A DNA stretch of 64,000 nucleotides from Litomosoides sigmodontis (lineage: Eukaryota > Nematoda > Chromadorea > Rhabditida > Onchocercidae), in the NCBI GenBank assembly GCA_963070105.1, contig OY718803.1, positions 7,483,823-7,547,822 of the forward strand, in the 5' to 3' direction. Both the position numbers and the translations under genes were made by a program. The notes under the pieces were generated by a model. The model did not search any database. It saw only the letters and a program-made list of their open reading frames with translations, and was not told the DNA's origin. Below are positions 39,189 through 52,800 of this stretch, one piece after another. Position 1 is the stretch's first letter. Each line of letters opens with the position of its first letter.

Positions 39189-42100
39189 TTACGACTTTCG
39201 CCAACTTTCTGCCATAGCCAATTTTAGATGCTTCTCAAATTCAAATTTTGAACTAACAATTGCCTCATTAAGCCAACGTTCTACCGCAGCGTTACTCCTT
39301 ATAAAAGTATCTTTATATTGCCAATTTCGAGAAACTGTGTCAAAATTAGCACAAAGTGAAAGATTGAAATTATGAGATACGAATGGTGAAGGCCAACCGC
39401 CAAATGTAACTCGGTCAAGTTTTCTAAAATATCAGTAAAGATTTTAATGGATGAAAAAGCAACACAATAATTTATTGTATTGTTTATTGTACTGAAAATA
39501 ATTTACGTTTAATGAGTTGTTGCTCGGGTAAATTAAAATATTTCTTTAGAAAACATAAACTCGAAATATGAAGGTATCATATGTTTTCAAGAGAATTCTA
39601 AGAATTTTACATGACTAACCGTTTTTTCCAACCATGTAGGATAAAGTCTCGTTCACTCCACATTGAATCTGTAAGCCAAGTATCACGAGCCCATGATTTA
39701 CCTTTTGGAATAATGCGCAATTGGTTAGGACGAATTGTTGTTTCGTTAATGATGTTTCGAACGCACGCAACATAAATGTTTAGATCATCGAAATTCCTGA
39801 AATCATTCATAGTGATTAAAGTTGAAATTAAGAAGAAAATTTTTTTTTGCTAATATCTCATATTTTAGGTCTAACCTAATCAGTTTTTAAATAGTGAATT
39901 TAATTTAATCAATTCCTAAGTAATAAATTTAATAATGAATAACATTTACGTACATATTAAGACAAATAAAGGACATGTTCGACCAAAAAATATAAACATA
40001 ACGAATGAAGAAGTGGAGAAGTTTCAAAAAAACCAATTCGTGCTACATTACCGAAACAACCAACTCAAAGTTTTTACAAAAAAAAAACAAATTAAACTTA
40101 GAAACTTTGCTTGCATCCAAATGTTCTCACAAAATTCCCTTTCGTTGACTCTTTCCGGAAATATAAGTTCGAGCAAAACATTCTGTAAAACAAAAGAGTA
40201 ATCACACTACTGCATTGGCTTATTTTATCAGTTTGCGATAACTAAGTGTTTTTTGCAGAAAATAACAAATATTGGCTGATAGAGGTAAATGTTCAGTGTA
40301 ATGGCATTCACATTACCAAGCAAAAAGAAAAATACCTAAAGTGGTGATTTTTGTAATGCATTAGTCATTTAAGGTGTGAGAAAAAAGTAATACGCGTATT
40401 TAGTGAAGCGCAATTGTTTCGGCTTCAAAATAAACGTTTGTTATCAGAAGTCTTAATTTGCTAATACTGATGATGAAATAACTTACGTGGATCGCGCCAT
40501 TATCTGAACCAAAAGCCGGAAATGGCAATTTTAGTATGTAGTCTGCCCAGAATTGAAGAAATTTTCGAGAATATGGAGTATTTCTGTAGGATACTAAATT
40601 CAACGGCTAAAAGGAAATCTACGAGATCTCGCAATAGCTACTACAGTTGCATTGCTTAGTGCCTGATAGTGAAAAAATATAACATGATAATGATAATATT
40701 GCTAACTTTGCCAGATAACTTCCAGCCATCACTTCGTGGTTGAAAATTCGATTATACAAGATGAGATTTACGTTGCTATCAATCCATTCTTCGATCAAAT
40801 GATTTGGATTAATCACTCCCATATCAGCGTCAATAAATAGGAACCATTGAATATCATTTGAATTTTTCATTACTTCTGCTGTTACACAATGTCGAGCAAA
40901 CATAAACTGAAATTCTTATCATTTCGCTATCAGACTATCACTTGTGTAATTTAATTAAATTAAGCGATTTTGTGTGTGGGTGTGTAGAGAGAGAGAGAGA
41001 GAGAGAGAGAATCGTTGCCGGAGCTTGTAGAAGGCATAAAAAATGAGCAACAAAAAAGTTTAGCTACAAAAGAGATTGGAAAGCGTTCTTTCGTCGGTCT
41101 ATCTGCGCAACTATCATTGTACATATGGTGCAGCACGGGATAGTTCTTTTATTCTCAACAACTACGTTCACTCCTTTATTTACACTTTTACTTCTTTAAT
41201 TATTTATTAGGTCCCGAACCTCTCCCTTCGCTCTCTCACCCTTTCTCTCTTCCCTCTCTCACTCCTATTATTATTAATCATGCATTCTTCCATCTTTAAT
41301 CATTAATATTCATTACAATTATTCATCGCCACTGCCATCACACTAGCGTTCACTAAGAATTGCTGTTTTCATTCAAAAAAAAGTTACATCTCGGTGAGGA
41401 CATAATCTTTGTAGTGTAATATTCGCCGAGAAATCAATAACAATCCAGCTGTAGTTGTGGTACAGTGCGTAGCACTCGAAGCTTTCTTGCGCTAAACGAT
41501 ATTCATCGTAATTGCTGCGATTCAATAAAACAGTAATTATAGCTATTGAAATTGATTTTTGATCTGAAATTTTCAATTATTTCACCATATTACTGTTATT
41601 TGATGGAAATTTGCCAATTATTAGGAATGCATATTAAAATGATTGGTAGAATTGTCATCTTTTCACGTTACACTTTGAAGAGGTTGCGGGGAAGAACTAT
41701 GTTCTAAAGTTTGCACTCCAAAAATTCAAAATTATGAGTCACTGATTAGGAGAGGGGAAAATTTGAAAGCGAAAAATCGTTTTTCCGAATGATTGTGATT
41801 CATTTCTTCTACCCTCCCTCTTTCTCTCTCTTTCTCTTTCTCTCTCTCTCTCTAGCTCTTTCTAGTTACTCTTCCCCCTCTTATAGTTTACAATATGCGA
41901 AAGATATTCAAAGTTTTCTGAAATTTTAAAGTGATAAAACAAAATTTGTAAATTCAACTTATCATCTTTTCCACAAGTCCTTATTAGACTGAATTCACCG
42001 AACGAGTACAGTTCACATTAAGAAAAGACAAAAAAATAAAACAAAAATGAAGTTGAAAAATGACCAACCTTCACTTCTCCTAACAGTAATATTACGGATG

Positions 42101-42264
42101 ATCGTAGTACTGTAGTAGTTCTTGAACAGATAGTAAACGGTCACATAAGTCTCCTCGTAAATGACCAGTGAGAGGATAAAAAAGGTGAGGAAGAGGAGGA
42201 CGCATGCCTTTCTCAGCTTTCGCATTCGATGATGACAGTTAATTTTTTTGTGGAAAAAATTCAT
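39189..42264 (-). CDS. DUF273-type nucleotide-sugar glycosyltransferase
   Basis: Seven minus-strand exons (42264-42069, 41563-41388, 40906-40707, 40583-40487, 40182-40106, 39796-39620, 39423-39189) join in phase to 385 aa. The layout is that of a Golgi type II enzyme: a short basic cytosolic end (MRKLRKA), one membrane anchor at about 22-37, then the catalytic domain. Visible family features are the start of the fold ([13 protein letters not shown]), [11 protein letters not shown], the metal-binding DxD motif FIDADMG at 148-154, [26 protein letters not shown], and [17 protein letters not shown] near the end. DUF273 proteins are expanded in nematodes and their sugar donor and acceptor are not known to me. 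The ATG at 42264 is the first in frame; one at 42225 is also possible. Confidence 0.9.
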
Positions 42265-45200
42265 TTCATTTTTCACCAACTGCTAGCCTTCGTCGTAAGA
42301 CCTCCCCAAAACGGATGAAACTTTCTTTTTTCCAAAATTTTTAGCCGAACAATTTCAACTACACAATTTTTTAAGAATTTTCTTTAAAAAAAGGCGCTCG
42401 TTTTTTTTTTCAGAATTTGCTAATTGAGCACTTATTTCGGAAGTTCAGTGTATTAAAATTAGGCAATACCACAAGGATCACTGATATCGCACTCGTAGGC
42501 TAATTAAATTTACCATCGAATTCACGTAACTGTATTCGTAAACCGGTTGAACGATATCCTCTGCCTAAGGTACCATCAATCGATTGCTCTGTTCACCTTC
42601 CTTTACCAATTGTTCGGTTGATCTGTTGCTTCTCACGCTATGACTCATTCCACTTAACGTAAGCGTGTGAAAAGTGCATTTATTTTTAAATCAAACTAAT
42701 AGCTAAAGTTTTTACGTTCTTTTTTCACTTTTGTGCAGCTCAATTTCAGGTAAATGAATTTACAAAAATTCATCCGAACCATACGACAGAAATGATTTGC
42801 CTCCTAATTTTTTGAAGTTTTTTGAGCAAAATCTCATTTTTGAATGGAATTTGAGCCTCTCGAAAGGTTCCTTCCGAATGGAAGGAACCTTTCGAGAGAG
42901 TGAATTCCATCCTGACATTAAGTGTTATGCAAAATTTGTAAGAGTCGATAACACATAGAAATTAATGCTGTTTAATGTGGGAGAATTCGTTTGTGAGCAT
43001 TGATTGCTATTGCTCGTTAAATTTCGATAATTTCAATCGTTTCAATGAATTTTATTTCAATTTCTCATTTTTCGTTTTCTTCTCATTTCATTCGGTGTGT
43101 GCTAATCGATCTATTGCTCAGCTCAATGCCTCACATGAAAATGATGGGAATTGTGCTCGGAAGAGGAAATTATGTTTTATTAGAAAGAAGAAAGTATAAA
43201 GTTGTTGACCGTCGTAGTTGCATTATATTATATACAAAAGAATGGTGTATGGTAGAGAAGAAAAAAATTAAAATCATTTGAAGTGATACGATGAAATTTG
43301 AGAGAACTCCTGAACTTTTTTTTTCTGAACATTTCTTCAAAACTGAGGAAATTTTACGGGATTTTGAGAGAAAAGAAAATTCCAGCACAGTTGAGATATT
43401 CATCTCGAATTTCCGAGTATGCCGGAATGAGCTATTGGAAATTTTTCATTGAACTGATCCGCTCAAGCGGAGCGGACGATGGTGGCAGTGGCTTAAAGTT
43501 ATTGGATGGAAAGTGTGGATTGAAAAGGCAACAGAAACACCGGTGAGATCAATCATTTTTCTTCTTTCGCTTGAATTTTGTGTTGCGAAAACGAATGGAA
43601 TTTTCCAGGGGAAAATACCGGCAGTGCATCGATCGACGAGCACTTATTAGCATTACCGAATTAAATTTGAAATTTCGTTCTGTGCCACTCAATCAGCCAC
43701 CATGCACTGACCACACTCTTTGGTAAAAAAAAAATGAAAAAGTAGGAAAGAACTGAAGTGGAAGTAATTATTCTTAAAATAGAATGTCCAAGTAATTATG
43801 GGCGAAAGGATTTAAAAAGAACTTAAATTTCATCGGGAATTCTGACTGAAATTTCCAGGGAAGAAATGGCCTTACCACCCGAATAGCTATTATGGATGAT
43901 TCGTTCCTCTTTTTTTTTCGAAATTAATTTCCAATTTAAATCTCTTATATTTTAACGGAAATGAGCTTTGATCGAATTTCATTGCTCTTTTTTTGCTATA
44001 TTTTTCAAATTTTGCTTAGAAATAAATAGCGCAATGCAAAATTTGATAGAGCGAGGCAGAGAGCGAGAGAGAGAGAGAAAGACAGGGGAAAGAGAAAGTG
44101 ACAAACTAAGGAAGAAATGCAGGAATTTTTTTAAAACCAACAGTTCCAACGATCATTGAAATTCAAAAAGGGAAGATAGTTTAGGGCCATGGCAGGCATT
44201 TTAACACTAAAATACAAAAACAAAAGCAGAAGTTATTGTATGGATCGTAGAAGAAGAAAAGTTTACATCTCTCGCAGATACACTGTAAACAAACGAATTT
44301 GGAAGTTTCGAATTTCGCTTACTTTTGCGCTGTGATTTCTAGATGGTCAATTTTTGTCATCTTTGCCGTCCGAAGACTTCAAGCTGATTTGTATGTACAA
44401 AATGAATTTTGAAAAGCTATTTTCGAAAAGACAAACAGAAAAATAAATTTTTTTTTTTGAATACAAAGATTTGTTTTTGTGGAACAATAATGAAGAACTA
44501 ATAAATAATACAACATTTAACTCGAAAAGAAAAAAAAAACCAACTACTCATCGTAGTGTTCTGTTTCCTGTGGAAATTTTATTGAATTAGCAAAAATTCA
44601 AAAATTCTCGCAAATTATCAGAAAACAATTAAAATGAGCCTGGCCATGGCAAATATCATTAACATTTTTTCAACATCGTAATCATAATCCTAAAAACACC
44701 TATTATCGCACATAATACAATTAATACTGCAGATGGTTTCAAAAAAAGAAGTGGAAACCAGTTTTTAGAGAATTGAAGAATTTGAATTATTTGAAAGTAT
44801 GATAATCCAACGATGCTTAATTATCTCTTCTTAAGAGTGATTAATGAATAGATTTGAGAAGTGATTTTGAACAATGTGAAATATGTTTTTTCTTATTTCT
44901 ATTGTTTTTTAAATTGATCGTACGTAAGCCAACACATGCGCAATGAGAACATTCCAGTTGCTGAGACAGACCAAATCGGTTCCGATCCGATCACCTGATT
45001 GAGGAGCTGTATTGCACGCATGGAGGCATCTGACATGATGGCAATCATTGTGACAATGTGAAATTATCACAGATATATTCTAATCACTAATTAGCATTCA
45101 TGTCCATTATTTTTGGGAGAAAAATTTAATTTTGAGTGAACTGCTCAGGAATTGCTTCATTTAACGCCGCCACTCCAAGTTTATTCACTTAGCTTGATTT

Positions 45201-45324
45201 ATTTCAAATTAAATTCCTACAACCTAGCATATTTGAAGGAAATTAATTTGGATAATTTCTAGCAAAAGCTAACAAAATATTTTCAAAAATATTAATAAAA
45301 AGTAGAAGGATGACTGTTTCCATC
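42265..45324. other. spacer with hairpin and simple repeats
   Basis: No exon set supported. Open frames at 42975-43640 on both strands have no consistent splice context. GA-rich sequence occurs at 44050-44080. The long inverted repeat at 42843-42912 is listed separately. Confidence 0.4.
42843..42912. repeat. long inverted repeat with 4-nt loop
   Basis: A perfect 19-bp stem (42857-42875 with 42880-42898, loop GAAT) extends outward after a small bulge into a further ATGGAATT pairing with AATTCCAT, giving arms of about 33 nt in all. It lies about 0.6 kb upstream of the DUF273 start, outside any recognised exon. It could be a small-RNA hairpin, a foldback element, or a cruciform-forming site. 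Confidence 0.7.
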
Positions 45325-46676
45325 TCAGCCCCACCAACCTATCAGGAACTTCCAGTTCCGGTGATACCATCGCAAGAGGAAGGCGACAATTCCGATTCCT
45401 GTGTTATCGTTTAGAGCAGTGCAACATGTTCTGGAATGTTTCAGGTCGTAAGCATTTCGTCGGATCGCTTGAATTGGCGCTTCCACTGCGATGTGTTCAC
45501 GATGCTTCTTGTATGTACAGAAAGTGTGAGAATTTGTTGGTACCTACAAAGCAAGCATTCAATCGCCGCCAATTTAGGATTGGTACTCAAAATGCGTGAA
45601 ACTCATAAAAGGTTGCTAATTGCAGAATTCATGCTTACGTGCTGTTGACGACATGTTAGGAGGAATAGTGGATCGAAAAGCTTTTGCGATAAATATGCTG
45701 AATAGACTGGCCGAGAATTCTCGGTACTGCAGCGGGAGGAAAGATTGCAATCCGATGCACTGGTCATTGGATGTTGCTGATTTACATAAGTGTAGCTACT
45801 GTAAGTTCGATAAATCGGTGCTGAAATAAATGAGAAACTAGTTTTCCCGATTATTTAGCGGTAAAAACTGTCCTGAAGCGGCATTTCATCAAAATTTGAT
45901 AGTGTGCGGCATCTGATAGATCTTCTAATTTGCCTAAGAAGCAGAAAGATATTGTGATACCTTGACGTCGTGACATTCCAGAAATTACATAACAACCTTT
46001 CGGAAGTTCAAATAATTTCGTGATTGATAAATTTTGCTCAACGAGCAAAATTAATGTTTTGAACGATTGCCGACGAACATTTTGACTGACAGCCATAGGT
46101 AATGTAATTGGAATTGTTGCAGAAATGGATGTGCTCTAAATTAGCAAAATAAAAATTGTAGGCTTTCTGTTCGATTAATTAGCACATTGATCAATCAATA
46201 ATTGGTTGGAAAAATTTGTAGAAGACAGAAAAAAAGGCATGGTCATTCCCTGACAGTGATGCTGTCCACACTAATGCAATCAGAAAATTGTAATTATCGA
46301 TAATAGCATTTGAGTGGAATAGGATGAGATCATCAAAAGAAAAAGCCGCTCTTCATAGAAATATAAATTTACGAAAAAGTTGCAAGACAAAGGAGAAAGA
46401 TGAAAATTCTAACTTGTTGATTGTAAAATTTTGATTCTATGTTTCGATAAGAACCAATGATCGTTGTGATAATTTCACCATAATTTTGCATTTTATGTGG
46501 GCACTTATTAGCTATAAGACTGAATCGATCGCCGACGTGTCGTTCAGTACAGCACAGCAACTTTGGAGTAAGCTTGCATGAAGGTAAGCGACCTTTTGCC
46601 GACACAACCGTCGAAGCCGCCACCATAAACAGTGTTCTGACAATAGGAAGACGCGTTAGATGATTGCAGCACTTTG
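45325..46676 (-). CDS. cysteine-rich, probably secreted protein, family not recognised
   Basis: Four minus-strand exons (46676-46455, 46135-46043, 45820-45639, 45543-45325) join in phase to about 221 aa counted from the ATG at 46626. The first exon is open further upstream to an acceptor-like site at 46677, and the frame there reads LPIVRTLFMVAASTVVSA, a plausible signal peptide. So the true start is probably in an unseen upstream exon. Cysteines are frequent (CKLTPKLLCC, NKCPHKM, HFCNNS, YGCQSKC, DCNLSSRC, TCRQQH, TFCTYKKHR, RTCC), suggesting several disulfides. The C-terminus (LLRWYHRNWKFLIGWWG) is hydrophobic and aromatic. I know of no matching domain. Opposite-strand frames over the same stretch also look open but do not join as well. 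Confidence 0.5.
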
Positions 46677-47916
46677 CTGTTATACGAAAAGTTAATTAGC
46701 TTTACAACGAATCAAAACGATAGGCTAAGTTGATGGCAAAACAACGATAATTTCAGGGAAAGCAAAATTAGTACATTGGAAAATACTTTGAAATTATTGA
46801 AAATAAGCGAAAAAAAAGCCAAATAGTTAGGCTTAATTATTATCGTTTATTACTTCTAACAAAAAGATAGTTTGAAGTCTTTTAAATATCAGTTGCGACT
46901 TGAATTTCTTCTTTTTTTTCATTTCTTCATTTCTTTGTGCTTATGATGGTACTGGTGAAAATGATGGTAATGATCGGCCAGGCATTAAAATTCGAAAAAA
47001 TTAAGCATTTAATTTACATAAGTAGTAATTTAAAAAATTAATAGCTAAAAAATAGCATTGAAGGAATGAAAAAGAACTAAAATAACAAAAAAAGAAAGAC
47101 GACATTCTTTTCATGTTTTCTAAGGTCAAACATGTCGACCCCTGCATTTTGTTGTTTTTCAAATTGAAAATAAATTCAAAAACCTGCTTATTAGCATTTT
47201 CAGAACTGTTCCCGTCCCTTTTTCATTTTCTTCTCAATTTTCGAAAAATTTTACTTTTTTTGGGTTAAATTTTTTTTTCTGGTGAATTAATGATTGAAAT
47301 TTTAACACCGAATTTCCTTCAAAACTATCGCTAAGCCTTTTTTTCCATCAGTGACCCCTAAATAATTCATCCATCTTTTTGCCTAAAATTTTTATGCATA
47401 AAGCGTTTTTTTCAAGCGACTGCTTGCTTATGTGTGCTTGCGAATGTGTGGGATGAACGGATGCCTCTCTAAAAACAGTGTTTGCTTGAACAATGGGTAT
47501 GTTGGAATACGCAAAAACCGGTTTTCTCATCCTAACTGGTCACTATAATATTACGCCATCAAAACGTGTTCTACGGCTTATTGGGTGATGCGTAATATTC
47601 CGACAGTTTGATTATTTCATTGTAATTGATTCTCGGATTTGATTAATTTAATTTTAAAATCAAAAGTACCACTAGAATTAGAATGATTAATTGAAGCATT
47701 AAATTAAATCAGGCACGTTTTTCATCTTTCCCGCGAAAAATGAGACAAAACTTACATTAGTCACAAGTTATGCATAAGATAATAATTAATAACTGTAATG
47801 TTAAAAAAAGCAATAAATTATATCGGAAATTAAATTGGATTTGAAGTGTGATACTCCTACCGCCATACTTTACAGACTTCGCTGTTGTAGGAGGATGTTA
47901 AAAGGGAACCTGCAAA
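46677..47916. other. spacer
   Basis: AT-rich, with T and A runs. It may hold the first exon of the cysteine-rich gene. No exon can be supported from the sequence alone. Confidence 0.35.
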
Positions 47917-48269
47917 TCATTTCTTTCCAAATAGCCCACCGTATCCTGATGAGCAACTGCAACTTGCGCCGCCAAAAAGTCCACCACTTGATGGATAGGG
48001 GTCGTATCTTTCCTGCAGTCATTGGACTCATTCACTAAGGGCAAAATTCAAAGGGAATTTTTTCTCAAGTTCAAAGTCTTACAAACTCCGCAACAAACCT
48101 GTTGACGATGAGAGCCGAAAATTCCGTTGCCTTGCTGATAGGAATCACCACCGCTGATACCACCGACACCTCGGGTTGACCAACTACCACTTCCACTTGG
48201 ACCACTGCCTATCCCGTAACTGCTTACGCTGTAAGAAATTATTCGACGAGTTGCAGAAAGCATTAGCAT
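47917..48269 (-). CDS. small glycine/serine-rich protein, possibly secreted
   Basis: Two minus-strand exons (48269-48099 and 48012-47917) join in phase 0 to about 88 aa. After a short basic start the protein is rich in Gly and Ser (GIGSGPSGSGSWSTRGVGG), then Gln, and ends in YPSSGGLFGGASCSCSSGYG and LFGKK. Such repeats are common in nematode cuticle, egg-shell or antimicrobial secreted proteins, but none is identified. An acceptor-like TTCTTACAG at about 48231-48239 suggests the Gly-rich exon could instead join an upstream exon with a signal peptide, so the start is uncertain. Confidence 0.45.
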
Positions 48270-49577
48270 TCACATTTCAAGTCATCAAAAGAATACCGCC
48301 CCTAAATTCGCCCATTTGGAGCAGGCCAACTGTACGAATATGCATAAAATGCTAAGCTAATTAGCTGTCGTACTTACTACTACAGAATTACTTATTTTAG
48401 TGTTGAATTTCTATGTAAAAGTAATTAAAGCAGGCATGCGACGATATGAAATACTATTTGCGGTGTGTACGCAATGTTCGCATTTGAATACAACCATTGC
48501 TTTTACAGTCGCTAATTAAATTGGCAAATGCAAGGAATCACATCTGCGTCGGACGTCGTATGTCGCATGTCGCATTATACATTAAGTTATAAGTGACAGT
48601 TAAATAACGCGTAGGGTGGGTCGCTATCTTTCTTACATATCGCAGTTGCATCTTACTGACACAATCTTCGAAAATGTAAATTTCGAAGAAGAATGAGTAG
48701 AAGGAGAGAATTGCGCAAATATTTTAATTTCTGATAATTTTGAGAGAGTATAATTAGTTGAAAAGCGTTGAAACAAAATATAAATTCAGCGACAATAGCA
48801 AGAAGAAATGAAAGCTTATCATTTAATGCAAAAAAAAGTTGAAATTTCGTGGAAAATGCACCAAATTGACAAAAACGATGCAAACGATGATGAATCTAAA
48901 TATGTCGTAAGCTCGACGATATACGCAAATGCTTGCGCAAAACTTCAATTCTAAATTACCTACGATAAATTACTTCAATTGGTCGAATTTAAAAAAGACA
49001 AGTCTTGGACAAAACGCTAGGGAAACGACGTAAAACACTTCACATGCAGCCATCTTCATTTTTATTTCTTCAAATATTATTCAATTACTTATTTATATAT
49101 TAATTTCCGTACAAAAATTTTATCAATGAAATTAACGATTTGTTTTTTTGCTTGATATTTTTTAATTTAAAAACATTCTAAACTAACTTCTTGCCTTTTG
49201 GCTATTTTTACAGTATGGCGTGATCTCCCACGCATTCTAGTACTGTCAACATTTGCTGGGCATTTTATCACGTACGGCCAAATCTTAACAATTGGGCTGA
49301 TATCGGTGCCCTCCTCGTTGTGCCATGCAGTAAGCATAGTGAACAAACGAATGGTTAGTAAAATTGCAGTTCATTTTAGGTTTATATTAAATTTTATTGA
49401 AACGACTGATTGCCTTATCAGTGACCACTGCTACCGTTATCACTCTCATTATCATTTCAATCCTCCAAAACAGTGGTGTAACAGATCATACAATACTATA
49501 ATAATGTCATCATTGTTGCAATCATTTCCCCAGAATGTCACAGTTGCACCAATTTTGTAAATGCTCTCAGAAAAGAA

Positions 49578-49583
49578 TGTGTG

Positions 49584-49615
<32 letters not shown>

Positions 49616-49642
49616 CGTGTGTGTGTGTGTGTGTGTGGGTGT
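49578..49642. repeat. imperfect (GT)n microsatellite
   Basis: About 60 bases of GT/GC alternation with few interruptions. Open frames through it encode only Cys-Val or Thr-His runs and are not genes. Confidence 0.9.
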
Positions 49643-49792
49643 ACGTGCGTGTGCCTGTGTGTAACGAAGAATGGCAGTGTATGGAAGAGATAAAAATTTT
49701 AGAAAATTTCTCATTCCTCGGTGACATTATACTGAAGATGAGCAGGAGATTATTATTTCGACGGGTCCTAATTTGCACAATTTCGACCTGTT

Positions 49793-49793
<1 letters not shown>

Positions 49794-49880
<87 letters not shown>
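49794..49880. repeat. (GT)n microsatellite, about 43 copies
   Basis: An almost pure GT dinucleotide run about 86 bases long, followed about 85 bases later by a short CA run at 49966-49982. The opposed GT and CA tracts could pair with each other. Confidence 0.95.
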
Positions 49881-52800
49881 ATAGGAAGATTGATGCCTGA
49901 ATGAGTTGAGAAAAATTAGGACAGACATAAGAATAGGCGTTGATAGACAGATATACCTGCATATGCACACACACACACACACGCATAGTCATAGGCAATT
50001 TTGAGGTATAACTATCATTTATGGTAATCTACTCACTTACCGTATCATACAGTCTACCTCAGGAAATGAGTTGAAAGAGTGACAGATAGGGTAAAGAATA
50101 AAAGAATGGAAAAGATGAGGAGGAATGATTCAAATTTATTGCAAATTATTTCCAATATGAACTACCAATCATGCAAGTGCATGTTCCTGTCTCATTAATC
50201 TACGACTAATAAGTGTAATTCAATTAGAATGAAAATGAGGCTAATGAATTACCTGATGTTGTTCTGCGCTTGCAGATCGGATAAGGCGAGTCCAACTCGC
50301 GGTGCTTGCGGTTCTGGAAGAATGTTGGCGGATTGAGTTGGGTTCCCTGAATTCCACCAAAATAACAATCGCTTTTTTCCCAAAAATCAGGACACACTGA
50401 ACGTTGAAAATTGATGAGTAAATGAGAATGGCAGCCTTTTTTAATCGAACGAAATGTTTCTTCTTCTGCAAAATAAACCTTTCAGCGTTTTTAAGCGTCA
50501 ACTGCTTCGTTCGTTCATTGCCTTCCACGCGACAGACAATTTTATGATGAATTTTTACTTTAATTTGTTGAAGCTACTCAAAGTGTTCGTTCATAAGACA
50601 AGTGTTAGTGTAAACATGCAAGACTGATCGATCGATCCCTCATTAATTATTTCGTCGCCTTAGTTGAAAAATACAAAACGAAGCAGGCAAGAATTGAATA
50701 TCACTGACCGATTCCTTTTTTTCCCCTCCCCCCCCCCCTTCTCCAAGGTCAAATTTATAAAATTCACAACAATTTAGTACAAAGGGAGAAAAGTTAGCCA
50801 TTTAGAAAGCTTGAAATAATATGTGCAACTGATTGATTTCATACGATTAATCTCCTATCAGTGAAAGATGACCCAAAATAGTGCAACAGTGTGATCATTC
50901 ATAGCTTTGTGATTTTAGAAATTTGGAAGGTGAAAATGCGGTAAATGGAGGAAGCGACTGACGTAAGCAAATGCGGGAATAAATCAAAGGCCCTAAAGTG
51001 TGCGTGTCTGTGAAGGTGTGTCGTGTGCCCACTGATCGATTTCCAATTTGTTAATTATGAAATATATCTTTTAGCAATCGACGAAAACCTCTGCGACATT
51101 ATCACTATCGTCATTATCAGCACAGTGCAGCAAGGCGGCAACTGGTATTCTCATCATTAGCTTGATAATAAGTAGCAGGCTAGAAATCAATTAGCAGTGT
51201 GGAAGATATATTTTGATAAAAATTTCATAATTTAAATTTAAAATTTTCCATGATCGTAATCAGTTGTTGACCTATAATGACCATGATTCCACAACACTCC
51301 AGATAGCTCAAGAAATGATGGTAACAATGTATAAAAATCCTTCGAAGCTATACGAAACGATTTCATTAATGAATCCAACAACTGACAATTAACTTTTAAT
51401 TGACAAGGATAATTAATTTGTACTTAAATTGTATGCTAGCAAAAATAGTACATAGGAATTTGGTAAGGTGAGGAATTGATGATAATTTGAGCTTTCAAAG
51501 AATTTTGAAGATAATTTAAAAGTTAAAATTTATATTACAACGCTCCCAGTGCGCCTTTCATCTTATTCTGTAAAACTGAAAAAGTTCAGTGCAAATGATT
51601 AAACTTTCTATTTTTGATTTAAAACTTTTCTGATAAACCAAACTTTACACCTTCATTGTCTTACGCCTTCCATTACCTCTCCTTTTATTCCACTTGCCCT
51701 TAAAATTCAAACCCTTCCAGAAGGCTTTTCACTGTAACAAAAAGACAAAAGAGAAAAGAGAAAAAAAAGAAAGACTCGCACACTTCTTTTCCAAATATCT
51801 GACCTTTTCCAGCATTTGTTGAACAAAAAAATTTCAACCAAAATTGTTAATGAAAAATTTGGATGTAAACGCAAAATTTTTCCGAAAAAAAATTATATTT
51901 AAGTAGCAATTAATTGGATTAAATCGTTTGAATGGAGTTATGAGTGAAAGGCACGTTGACATAGATATTTCATTTAAGTGTAATTTAAATTACTTAATGA
52001 AATGCAGCAAACACATAGGAAACGATGAAAGGAGAGAGGAATGAAATTGTATGATAGAGGTCAAGTGATATATGAATATGTGTGATTGTACGAGGGAAAA
52101 AAGGAGAGAGTGGTGGACCGTTGGAGGTGTTAGTGGAGGATGCTGGAATGAATGGACATCATTTAGTGGTAAATAAGGCAGTAGCAGCGGTAGCTGGAAG
52201 CACAGAGGAGGAAAAGCCTTTTCGATGAAAAATGCTTTTATACAGCAAATACTTAAGAGCAATATAAATCATGTTTTGTTGAGGGTATGAAGAGAGAACC
52301 AGTTTCATTGAAGACAGACAATGGATTGTAGTGGACAAAGATGTTGTTGCAGAATATTTAGTTAAGATGCTGTGCTACTGCAGGAATGCGATGATAAGTC
52401 GTTTCGGTGGACGATCCGAATTAATTCTTATTTCATTTGCCACATAGCTGAATGACCACTGGCAACAAGCAGGAGGAGAAGGAGGAGGAAAAAACGAAAA
52501 GCACTGCTCACAGCTTCATGAAATCTCTCTTTGTTTTTCTTCTTTATTTTTATCAATCCATTTCTTCTCCTTTTTTTCCATTCTCCTGAATCTTGAAGAT
52601 ATCCTTTTCCTTATCCACACTAACCTTTCATCTCTCTCTCTCTCCTTCCCTCCCTTCCTCCACCACATCTTTTCTTGTCCTAAATTTATAAAATATTTTC
52701 TATGAAATCACTTCAACCTACTGTCCACTTCGATCACATCTTCCATTATTTCTGCTCACAATTACTCGAATTACAATTATTAATTTGTTACTGTTAGTTT

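Noticed and set aside
43298..43643. Open frames on both strands near 43.4 kb
   Set aside because: No splice partner on either strand and low-complexity starts; not supportable as a gene.
45436..45829. Plus-strand frames that could chain into a protein across introns of 36 and 49 bases
   Set aside because: The minus strand gives four exons with normal-sized introns and a signal-peptide-like start over the same region, so I preferred it. The + chain remains a weak alternative.
49452..49998. Open frames with Cys-Val or Thr-His runs on both strands
   Set aside because: These are GT/CA dinucleotide repeats, not proteins.
50241..50528. 95-codon minus-strand open frame
   Set aside because: Composition is plausible but there is no splice context or recognised motif, and its stop and start lie in ordinary AT-rich DNA. 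Not supported.
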